Below are positions 8,501 to 15,219 of a stretch of 55,323 nucleotides of DNA, piece by piece (position 1 is the first letter of the stretch; each line of letters begins with the position of its first letter). The notes beneath the pieces are model-generated. The model did no database searches and had not been told where the DNA came from. It saw only the letters and a program-made list of their open reading frames with translations. Position numbers and translations under genes: made by a program. Location: the NCBI GenBank assembly GCA_002723275.1, contig PBNZ01000039.1:1-55323 (forward strand), written 5' to 3'. This DNA comes from Planctomycetaceae bacterium. GTDB lineage: Bacteria > Planctomycetota > Planctomycetia > Pirellulales > Pirellulaceae.

Positions 8501-10024
8501 GTCCTCGCGACGGGTTGGAGAAGGCTCGGCGAAGACAAGCGAGCTGAGGGCTTTCTCAGGCAAGCCATCGCAGGCGATCCCAATGATGTTAATCTAAAGG
8601 TCATGCTTGGCGAAACGTTGCTCGCATTCGATCGCGACGCAGCAGAAGAGTACCTGCGAGAAGTTTTGCGCACTCACCGAAATCCTATGGCTCGTCGACT
8701 TCTGGCACTGACCCTCATGACGAAAGGTGGTCCAGACGCATGGGCAGAAGTCCAGACGTTGTTGAAAGGTCGTGAATCAGTTACTCAGGATCTGCGAGTT
8801 TTGGCGCTGCTTTCGATGAGACGCGGAGGGCTGGACAATCTGCTTCAAGCCAGAGACCTGATCAATCAGGCGATCGAACAGACAGGGGTCACAACATCCG
8901 GCGATCGCATGCTTCTGTCCGTGACCTTTGAGTCAGAAGGAAATCTGGATGAAGCGGAAAGACTGATTGATGAACTGGTCAGCTCTGGAGGTGGAAACGT
9001 CGAAAGCCTGGCTGCTAAATTCGACTTTCAAATGCGAAACCATCAGTATGATGCTGCGGAAGCAACATTGAAGAAGCTAGAGGTCGCTGCTGAAGATGCT
9101 CAGCTGACTGGCAAACTTGTCGTCTTGAAGTCGCAGGTAGAGTATCTGAGATTAAACGAGGACCAACAGAAAATTCGTGATGTCATCGTTCAATTTGGTT
9201 CTGAGCAGGAGCCTGCCATCGACGAAGAACAAGTGGGTCAAAGAAGCCAACTTTACACCAATCTCGGACAGATGTTTGCCTCCTCGCGATTGTACGAAGA
9301 TGCTGAAAACTGGTATCGGAAACTTTTCGAACTCAACGAACAGCAGGTGAAACCGCTGGCGGTTACATTAGCTCGACGTGACAATCATCAACAGGCAATC
9401 GAGTTGCTTCAAATCGATTGCTCAAAACCAGAATCTCTCTCTGCCCAAGATTTTGTCTTGCTCATCGAAGTCATGTCAGCGGGGAACCCCTCGGATGAAG
9501 TCTGGAGCCAGACACAACCCGTTTGGGATTTCGCCGATGCTTCTGATGACTGGGTGCTCAATATGATCGGCTGCTTTGCGAATGTGGCAAAAGGAGATGA
9601 GGGTCAGGCGATTCAAAAGCTCAGCCGAATCGTGAAAGATAATCCGGACAATGCGATGTTACTCAATAATCTCGCGTCCCTCATCGGGCACTTGCCAGCC
9701 CGTGCCGAAGAGGCCTTGACCAATATTGATCGGGCGATCCAATTGTCGGGTGAACAGCCCTATCTGCTCGATACAAAATCAAGCATCCTTGTCGAACTTG
9801 GTAAGCCTGAAGAGGCGATCAAATTACTCAAACCGCTGAATAGTTTACGACGCCCAGATCCACGTGTTCTCTTTCGGTTGGCCGTTGCTCAGGCGAAAAG
9901 CAATGCGCTCGACGAGGCCCGCCTCAGTTACGCTCGGGCCGTCGCGCTGGGCCTTCACGCAGAAGTGTTAACGAATTATGACAAAAAGCTAGTTGCCGAC
10001 TTGGAAACAGCATTTGATCGCTAA
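5555..10024 (+). CDS. Giant membrane-anchored TPR-repeat protein of the exopolysaccharide locus
   Basis: A protein of 1489 residues made almost wholly of helical tetratricopeptide-like repeats after one N-terminal membrane helix (about residues 20-44, preceded by a Lys/Arg-rich stretch), so the body should face the periplasm. Motifs of the kind A..Y...G....A recur to the C-terminus, for example EAYYDAGDFEQA and LYEDAENWYRK. Its position between the Wzc-like kinase and the EpsI-like gene parallels the large TPR protein (PrsT type) of proteobacterial PEP-CTERM loci, where it is thought to be a scaffold for export or assembly. ATG 5555 is preferred because AAGAGG lies eight bases upstream; ATG 5534 would add seven residues. 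The length is well above that of typical PrsT proteins, and homology to them is inferred from context. Confidence 0.85.
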   Translation: METGRQLKTRKQSRKRIFIGWRWLLGLLLVGAVVGGLLGWRYVGQRGDVAEYYLVAANKAYLDEDWPTASDAYYQYHRFHPDDLDARIKLALAYGKNPEGQRNQKIRLYREAMALIPKPIDKTEENAPYREEYRELKNSLLDALVRSRRYSEIRNEADSDAFGFENLSEVKRAVAWSEFVTAKINDRSIDGPIRDPERPGEVVLDGKSPLQLVREYLVIDPGDIEMARLAAFGLREFAESSSDTDHQAEADAVIDRMLAADENKEKARAWLTVFGYRRAHRLPGDQEALQQAIEVYSDPEDALSLGNAAMRVARGTTPIDPSWLEQAIGMYKLAAAHRPEASSPVLRLSEAYYDAGDFEQATVVLNGAIENMSDVDAIQFRMYLSNLYLLLEDVEKCQEQIDVLDHVIASAEQNSRLFSSQRRRLEFESRVELFQAKVYLLAREYSKARRIAFSLVGQNRSIPASDDDDGGRVIASLGSGSSSEKQLLFDAWMLIGRTSRSLGRWAEAADAFESAAELGVDSGEAAGAAANAYRQIGQADSALRVVERQGQLGREPLLFEVAALQFAEEIKKRTADRDWSAFNSTIRAARQTNIDPWQANLMVAARMQLEGAPREKILEEIDAGVQQNPEAADLFSRLVLFYQQLGEFSLADEALSRYSELAFDPWKVDLLNAQLQMIRGNYEQAIPLLDGILPDVGQDQKRLCLKLRARAQVALGRMEFARKTLQQLADQDDLDSLVRLAEMEVRLKDFTELEKHIERMKEVEGSEGVYWKYFVASRAIADDPSPQDVLDAERLQAQVVEANPNWPLAYSLHGRILTEKQNYAGAAKALEIAVQKGDRRLQIYQELLAALFAAGQYEKSEQYLEEMQSQGSNAASFLGAAVDVAESQSQMPELLRRAKAVVEKTPANAVARIWYAQLLLMNGQEDQAKAQLTDAFQDSPSDIGAGTALFLFYLKRDQAEAENVLQLIEENGKDPLSKQRAIVLATGWRRLGEDKRAEGFLRQAIAGDPNDVNLKVMLGETLLAFDRDAAEEYLREVLRTHRNPMARRLLALTLMTKGGPDAWAEVQTLLKGRESVTQDLRVLALLSMRRGGLDNLLQARDLINQAIEQTGVTTSGDRMLLSVTFESEGNLDEAERLIDELVSSGGGNVESLAAKFDFQMRNHQYDAAEATLKKLEVAAEDAQLTGKLVVLKSQVEYLRLNEDQQKIRDVIVQFGSEQEPAIDEEQVGQRSQLYTNLGQMFASSRLYEDAENWYRKLFELNEQQVKPLAVTLARRDNHQQAIELLQIDCSKPESLSAQDFVLLIEVMSAGNPSDEVWSQTQPVWDFADASDDWVLNMIGCFANVAKGDEGQAIQKLSRIVKDNPDNAMLLNNLASLIGHLPARAEEALTNIDRAIQLSGEQPYLLDTKSSILVELGKPEEAIKLLKPLNSLRRPDPRVLFRLAVAQAKSNALDEARLSYARAVALGLHAEVLTNYDKKLVADLETAFDR

Positions 10025-10080
10025 TGGATGTTGTTTTCGGGTTTTTGATGGGAATCCGAACTTTTTTGGGTACGAAAATG

Positions 10081-10142
10081 ATTGGAAAATCGTTGTAGAT
10101 CAAAATCATCCGACTTACGATTTAAGATGATGGCTTTCCAAT
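10081..10142. repeat. Nested inverted repeats between TPR gene and EpsI-like gene
   Basis: In the 193-base gap after the TPR gene, ATTGGAAA (10081-10088) is perfectly complementary to TTTCCAAT (10135-10142). Inside it, ATCATC (10105-10110) pairs with GATGAT (10126-10131). A folded RNA would have an outer 8-bp and an inner 6-bp stem with an asymmetric internal loop. A T-rich stretch (GGTTTTTTGC) follows about ten bases later. It could be a weak terminator, a processing site or an element separating expression of the two genes. Confidence 0.3.
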
Positions 10143-10217
10143 AAAACAACGGTTTTTTGCTATTGCGGTTTGCTGGGCCTTCTGGCTTACCGGGCTTGCC
10201 GTTTGTGGGGATTTTGG

Positions 10218-10841
10218 ATGAATTGGAAAACGAATACTGCTTTTTTGGCACTTATCGCTGCGACCGTTATCTCTGGCATCTTGCAAGGAGACCTGACGAA
10301 GCGATGGAAGTCCCAAGATAACCAGTCACTAATCCCTCTCGCGTCAGTACCGACTACGTTTGGCCCTTGGGAGATGAAAACCGATCTTGAGATCACCGAA
10401 CGAGTTGACGAATTGTTGGAGGCAAAAGACTGGCTGAATCGCACCTATAGGAATCGTGACACAGGTGAGGTTGTATCATTAGCGATTGTCGCGGGTTCAC
10501 ACGGTCCCATTTCTGTTCATGTTCCAGAGATTTGTTACAGCTCGAAAAACTATCAGGAGCGTGAGATTCGGAAGTCGGTTCCGCTTGCTGACAACAGTTT
10601 TTGGCGATTGGTTTTTGAAACGAAGAATGTGCACCAGGCTCCAATGTCTGTTTGGTATGCGTGGAGCACAGGGGATGCGTGGGCGTCTTCCGCATCACCG
10701 CGACATGAATTCGCTGGAGTACCGGTTTTGTACAAGATTCAACTCTCGGGGATTGTGCTAAACGAAGGTGGTGAAGAGCGTGATCCTTGTGAGCAGTTTC
10801 TGAAAGATTTTCTGTCGAGTGAATGGCCTTTGACAGATTAG
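10218..10841 (+). CDS. EpsI-like exosortase-associated protein (DUF3485)
   Basis: A protein of 207 residues with one N-terminal hydrophobic segment (NTAFLALIAATVISGIL) followed by a periplasmic domain. The pattern FGPWEM... then SVHVPEICYSSKNY matches the EpsI/DUF3485 domain, where a conserved His, Glu and Cys (here HVPEICY) precede an aromatic-rich segment. EpsI domains accompany exosortases, often as a C-terminal fusion. Here the domain is a separate gene 7 kb downstream of the exosortase gene. I chose ATG 10218, with GGGG upstream; a TTG at 10170 would add 16 residues that do not look like part of the protein. The precise role, perhaps assisting transpeptidation or polymer attachment, is not established. 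Confidence 0.82.
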   Translation: MNWKTNTAFLALIAATVISGILQGDLTKRWKSQDNQSLIPLASVPTTFGPWEMKTDLEITERVDELLEAKDWLNRTYRNRDTGEVVSLAIVAGSHGPISVHVPEICYSSKNYQEREIRKSVPLADNSFWRLVFETKNVHQAPMSVWYAWSTGDAWASSASPRHEFAGVPVLYKIQLSGIVLNEGGEERDPCEQFLKDFLSSEWPLTD

Positions 10842-10875
10842 GACTTTGTTTGCGACAGAAAAGTCGAGTTGATGA

Positions 10876-11673
10876 ATGGAAAACGTAGAACAAGCATCTC
10901 TGGAACAATACGTGACTAATCCGGAAACCCCAATAGAGTCGAGGGCGGTTGAGCCACCTGCAGAAGAGTCTTTCGGCTCTTTTTCTGTTGTCTCTCCGTC
11001 CGGTTACTTCCGATGGAAGTCACTTGTTTCAAGATTGATTGCAATGCTCTTGTTGATTCCGGGGCTCTTTGTCATCTGTATTCTGATGGCATTAATCCGT
11101 GTTACCTCGAAGGGGCCAACAATCTTTAAGCAAAAGCGAGTTGGACTCAATGGTCGAGTCTTCACGATGTATAAGATGCGCAGCATGCGACTTGATGCTG
11201 AGGATGGAACGGGCCCAGCTTGGTCGACGAAAGGTGATCCTCGAGTGACTCCGTTGGGAAGACTGTTACGTGACCATCACCTAGATGAGTTGCCTCAATT
11301 GTTCAATGTGTTGCGCGGTGACATGGATCTTTTTGGCCCTAGGCCAGAGAGACCTGAGTTTGTGCAAGTGCTTGAAGACAGAGTACCCGGATATACCGAG
11401 CGATTGCGTGTGCGGCCGGGAATCAGCGGCCTGGCCCAAATCAATCTGCCGCCTGATACGGACGTCGATAGTGTTCGAAGAAAACTTTGTCTCGATCTCG
11501 AGTACATTGATCATGCAACGTTTTGGCTCGATTTTCGCATGTTCATCGCGACGCTGCTCCGACTCTTGGGAATGCCAGGCGATACTGTGATGCGAATGAT
11601 GAAGTTAGAAAGAAAGTTAAGTAGTTGCGAGCAGCCAGAGCCGGGCACTTGCCGCTCCCTTAACGACATCTAA
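10876..11673 (+). CDS. Undecaprenyl-phosphate sugar-1-phosphate transferase (initiating transferase)
   Basis: A monotopic phosphoglycosyltransferase of 265 residues. It moves a sugar-1-phosphate from a nucleotide sugar to the lipid carrier and so starts each repeat unit. An N-terminal extension of about 48 residues precedes one membrane segment (about 50-75). The catalytic domain shows KQKRVGLNG, FTMYKMRSM, the catalytic Asp-Glu pair in HHLDELPQL (D137, E138), FGPRPERPEF (154-163) and RPGISGLAQI. It lacks the extra membrane helices of WbaP/WcaJ, so it is the short form. It follows the EpsI-like gene by 34 bases and precedes the flippase. Sugar specificity cannot be read from the sequence. Confidence 0.92.
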   Translation: MENVEQASLEQYVTNPETPIESRAVEPPAEESFGSFSVVSPSGYFRWKSLVSRLIAMLLLIPGLFVICILMALIRVTSKGPTIFKQKRVGLNGRVFTMYKMRSMRLDAEDGTGPAWSTKGDPRVTPLGRLLRDHHLDELPQLFNVLRGDMDLFGPRPERPEFVQVLEDRVPGYTERLRVRPGISGLAQINLPPDTDVDSVRRKLCLDLEYIDHATFWLDFRMFIATLLRLLGMPGDTVMRMMKLERKLSSCEQPEPGTCRSLNDI

Positions 11674-11724
11674 ACTCGCAGTGAAGTTGCTTAAATTCAC
11701 TGTTAAACATGTGATCATTTCTTC

Positions 11725-13266
11725 TTGAGCGATTCCAAAAGTACGAAAAAACTTGCGATACATGGTGTCCTGTTTAATTGGATTGGCCGTGTTGCGAGTT
11801 TCTTGATTTCCTTTGTGCTCACCCCGGTTCTTGTGCGCGGGCTTGGAGATGAGAGTTACGGGGTATGGTCTCTGTTGATGACATTGACAACTTACTATGC
11901 ATTGGCCGATTTGGGCCTGCGAGGCGCTGGAGTCAAGTATATTTCACAGTATGCTGCGACGAAGGATTGGGACAATGTCAATAAGGTGCTTGTCACTTGC
12001 CTCGGACTCTTTCTATTGTTCGCTGCTTGCCTCGTGCCCGTCGTGTCATTAATTGCGTGGCGCATGCCTTTTCACTTAAACGCCGAACACGTTGGCCTTG
12101 CTGCGATACGTCTGGTTATTGTCCTCACCGGTGCTACCGTTGTTCTGGGGATACCTGGTCAGGCTTTTGCCGCTGTTCTCGCGGCGACAAAGCGTTTTGA
12201 TCTCTCAAATGCGCTTGCCGTCATCGCTCAACTCACTCAGTCTGTACTCTTGATCTTCGTCGTCTGGCGAGGAGGGGGTATTGTGGAGATGGCTCAGGTT
12301 ACGCTACTCGTTTCGGTACTCGCGCAGGTCAGCAGGATCGTTCTGGCAAAAGTAGCTTTACCCCAGGCTCATTTTTCAATTCAATGGCTTGATGGCGAAA
12401 TGGCGGGTCGCTTGATTCGCTTCGGTATTCTTAACGTGGTGCAAGGGGTTGGGCGTCTCGTTTCCAAGTCGGCGGGGACTGTTCTTGTGGGATTCATACT
12501 CGGCCCTGTTCAGGTCACTTATTTTTCGATTGCCGAGTCGCTTACAAAGAAGTCTTCGGAATTGAGTCGCTCGATTTGTTCCGTCTTGATGCCGGTTGCC
12601 AGTCAGTTCGACGCACAAGAGCGTCATGATGACCTCAAAAGAATGCTACTGATCGGAACGAGTGTTCTTGCCGCTCTCGGTGCCGGTTTAGCCATTGTTT
12701 TTATCGTCCTTGGTGACACTCTGATTTCGTTGTGGATCGGCGCCCGATATGTCGGCACGACCTTTCCGATACTTTGCGTTTTGTCGATTAGTTTGGTCAT
12801 CACGACTGCTTCCAACGGCTTGCGTAGTATTCTCCGCGGGACGAATCGAATGCGGCTACTGGCCGGATTGGGTATCTGTGAAGCAGTGATGACGTTGGCC
12901 TTAGGGGTCGGTCTATTGAATGGATATGGACTCGATGGTATGCCTTACGCCATCCTGATTACCCAGTTCGTCGTTTCGGGAGTGGTATTGCCGTATGCGA
13001 CCTGTAAAGCAATCGACTTGCCGATAGGCAAGTACCTTGCTCGCGGCGTTTTTCCCGGATTGTCGGCTGCTGTGCCGATGCTGCTGTTTTTAACGGGAGC
13101 GACAGCATATGTCCCGCCGACAAATCTCGTTCATTTAGTAATCCATGGTGGGATAGCGCTGATCATTCTCGGTTGTGGCGTACTGTTTATTTGTTTTGAG
13201 GAGGATACTCGTTCAGCAATCCTGACTTCCATTCCGTTACCATTTTTAGGCGCCAATAGGCGTTGA
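11725..13266 (+). CDS. Wzx-type oligosaccharide flippase
   Basis: A polytopic membrane protein of 513 residues with roughly 12-14 hydrophobic helices. The opening NWIGRVASFLISFVLTPVLV and the following RGLGDESYGVWSL are typical of polysaccharide export flippases of the MATE/MVF superfamily (RfbX/Wzx). It would flip lipid-linked repeat units across the inner membrane. The TTG at 11725 is the only plausible start, since an in-frame TAA lies 19-21 bases upstream with no ATG or GTG between. A flippase together with an O-ligase-like polymerase (18325) and a Wzc-like kinase (3281) points to a Wzx/Wzy-dependent pathway. Confidence 0.9.
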   Translation: MSDSKSTKKLAIHGVLFNWIGRVASFLISFVLTPVLVRGLGDESYGVWSLLMTLTTYYALADLGLRGAGVKYISQYAATKDWDNVNKVLVTCLGLFLLFAACLVPVVSLIAWRMPFHLNAEHVGLAAIRLVIVLTGATVVLGIPGQAFAAVLAATKRFDLSNALAVIAQLTQSVLLIFVVWRGGGIVEMAQVTLLVSVLAQVSRIVLAKVALPQAHFSIQWLDGEMAGRLIRFGILNVVQGVGRLVSKSAGTVLVGFILGPVQVTYFSIAESLTKKSSELSRSICSVLMPVASQFDAQERHDDLKRMLLIGTSVLAALGAGLAIVFIVLGDTLISLWIGARYVGTTFPILCVLSISLVITTASNGLRSILRGTNRMRLLAGLGICEAVMTLALGVGLLNGYGLDGMPYAILITQFVVSGVVLPYATCKAIDLPIGKYLARGVFPGLSAAVPMLLFLTGATAYVPPTNLVHLVIHGGIALIILGCGVLFICFEEDTRSAILTSIPLPFLGANRR

Positions 13267-13304
13267 GCTTTCATGTTTACTTTCAAGTTTAAGCGGGATT
13301 TCGC

Positions 13305-14342
13305 GTGAAGCTGCTCATCTCCACAGGGCCCGGTCTCATTGCCTCGCGCGAGGGTCATGTCGTGGTTTTGGACTACGATCGCAAGTGCGTGATTGACGCA
13401 TTGAGTTACGAGCATCGTGTGCATGAATCTAATCGGAAGGGATTGGAAGGTGCCTCCTGGTACAAGGATAACTTACTCGTCGCGAGCGAATGCGAGCTGT
13501 TGACTCTCGAAGTTGCCCCACTCAAGCTGGTGACAAGCCGTTCCTTCCCTTTCTTCAATGACGTTCATCACGTCGTTGCCTCCGGGAATCAGATCTGGAT
13601 CTGTAATTCGGGGCTGGATCGGATTGACGAATTCGATGACTCTTGGCGACCGGTGCGGTCCCACTGCGTTATGGGGCCACCAGCCAGGCGACTTCGTTAT
13701 GCCGCAACTTCTTTTCGTCGCAATGCACAAAAGTGGTACAGTCGTTTACGTGGATGGGAAAAGGCATACGACCATCTTCAGCATCGCCCCATATTCAAGA
13801 CTACGCGGAAGATTCTATTCAACGATCCGTACGGGCAGAATGGTAGGGACTTACGATTCTCCTATTTCAGACCGCACGTCCTTCACCCCAATCATTTGTT
13901 TCTTTTGAAGGATGATGTGCTGGTCACCTTGTTCGCGACGGGGGAATTGATCAGTCTCAAGACAAAAGAAATTCTGGTCAATGATCTCGGAAAACCGCAT
14001 GACGGCGTGGTCGCCGACGATGAACTTTATGTGACCGATTGTTCTACGAATCGATTGCTTGTTTATTCTTTTGATGCGACTGGCCCTAAGGTTGGCTCGA
14101 AAATTCTGGATACGAAGATCACCGAAAAAATCGAGCATGGATTTCTTCGAGGTGTCGCTGTCTCTGGGGATGTTGTTTATGTTGGCTTGACGGCTCGCCG
14201 AAATGCTCCCAAGGATTATTCTCGTGCAGCTATTCTGAAGCTTGATCGGTCAACTCACGAAATACTTGACGAATGGATTCTTCCCGAAGAATACGGCAAG
14301 AATATCTTCACGATCTTAAATGCAGGTGATCGGTACAACTGA
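13305..14342 (+). CDS. Putative beta-propeller-like protein of unknown function
   Basis: A protein of 345 residues without a signal peptide or membrane helix. It contains recurring strand-turn-strand units such as NQIWICNSGLDRIDEFD, DGVVADDELYVTDCSTNRL and GVAVSGDVVYVGLTAR, as in NHL or SMP-30-type beta-propellers. The start is GTG with GCGGGA upstream. It lies between the flippase and a sulfotransferase, 19 bases from the latter, so it may work on the same modification. The propeller is my reading of the repeat pattern. A catalytic role cannot be assigned, and a sugar-binding or regulatory role is equally possible. Confidence 0.6.
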   Translation: MKLLISTGPGLIASREGHVVVLDYDRKCVIDALSYEHRVHESNRKGLEGASWYKDNLLVASECELLTLEVAPLKLVTSRSFPFFNDVHHVVASGNQIWICNSGLDRIDEFDDSWRPVRSHCVMGPPARRLRYAATSFRRNAQKWYSRLRGWEKAYDHLQHRPIFKTTRKILFNDPYGQNGRDLRFSYFRPHVLHPNHLFLLKDDVLVTLFATGELISLKTKEILVNDLGKPHDGVVADDELYVTDCSTNRLLVYSFDATGPKVGSKILDTKITEKIEHGFLRGVAVSGDVVYVGLTARRNAPKDYSRAAILKLDRSTHEILDEWILPEEYGKNIFTILNAGDRYN

Positions 14343-14361
14343 AGCGACCGTAGGACAACTC

Positions 14362-15186
14362 ATGTCAAATAAACCACCGTTGCTCTCGCGATTGGGTATT
14401 CGTTTGCGGGAGGAATACGAACAATTTACTGAGAAGATGGAGATCCTAGGTCTGCGTTTCAAGGCGAATGAGTGGCCCAATCTGCGGCAACAAATTCTCC
14501 TTGTGGGCTGTGAGTCCTCGGGGACGACAGCGATCTCGAAACTGTTGCTGCGGGATGGAAGCGGGCGGTTTCTTTACGAGGGAGGCAATCATTGGGTCTG
14601 GGATGCGTGTAACTCAATCTACCAGAGGCAGACAGCACTCCAAGACTATCCTCGATTGCAGATCTATGATCGTATGAAGATTCCGCGATTCGCCTCCATT
14701 CTTGATCAGTATGTCGAAGCGTATCCGAATGTGAAAATTGTTTATGTCTTGCGCGATCCTCGCGACGTTGTTGTATCAGCCTGCAAGACGTTCAAGGTGA
14801 CCACCGAAAATGGTTTGTCCGATATCCCGTGGGTAACGGAGTCGTGGCTTGGAATTGAAGATCAGGAACCGGTCGCACGACTCGCGAGAAGGTGGGCAAT
14901 ATTCTTGGAGCAAAGCCAGAAGACTTCCGGAGTCTGCTATGTTCGGTACGAGGATTTTTGTGAAGACAAGATAGGTTGTATTGTGGATGCGGCGAAACAA
15001 TTGGATATCGCATGCGATCGAGATCGACTGACTCAGCTTTGTGATAGTCAAGCAAGTCCGCCATCGACGCGTGACTATAAGCCCGCAGGCCCCGGTGGTT
15101 GGAAGAGTGGGATTCTTCGAGATTCCGATATCGAAACCATTCAAGAAATCTGTGGTGATGGAATGAGGCAATGGGGGTATCTGTAA
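14362..15186 (+). CDS. PAPS-dependent sulfotransferase
   Basis: A cytosolic-type sulfotransferase of 274 residues. The 5'-phosphosulfate loop is CESSGTTAIS (50-59). The 3'-phosphate-binding region is VYVLRDPRDVVVSA, with R131 and S139. It should transfer sulfate from PAPS to a sugar hydroxyl of the repeat unit, giving a sulfated exopolysaccharide. I chose ATG 14362 because AGGA lies six bases upstream; an earlier ATG at 14320 lies inside the preceding gene and adds 14 atypical residues. A second sulfotransferase at 52135-52998 belongs to a different subgroup. The substrate is unknown. Confidence 0.88.
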   Translation: MSNKPPLLSRLGIRLREEYEQFTEKMEILGLRFKANEWPNLRQQILLVGCESSGTTAISKLLLRDGSGRFLYEGGNHWVWDACNSIYQRQTALQDYPRLQIYDRMKIPRFASILDQYVEAYPNVKIVYVLRDPRDVVVSACKTFKVTTENGLSDIPWVTESWLGIEDQEPVARLARRWAIFLEQSQKTSGVCYVRYEDFCEDKIGCIVDAAKQLDIACDRDRLTQLCDSQASPPSTRDYKPAGPGGWKSGILRDSDIETIQEICGDGMRQWGYL

Positions 15187-15204
15187 CTTGAGGTGACTCA
15201 AGTT
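15185..15204 (+). other. Perfect 8-bp RNA hairpin with GTGA loop after the sulfotransferase stop
   Basis: AACTTGAG and CTCAAGTT form an 8-bp perfect stem closed by GTGA, which fits the GNRA tetraloop pattern. It begins within the stop codon of the sulfotransferase gene and ends 15 bases before the asparagine synthetase ATG. A short T-run (ATTTTT) follows ten bases later, so it could be a leaky terminator, but the spacing is longer than usual. An mRNA-stabilising or processing hairpin is the other reading. Confidence 0.45.
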
Positions 15205-15219
15205 CGTTAGAAGATTTTT

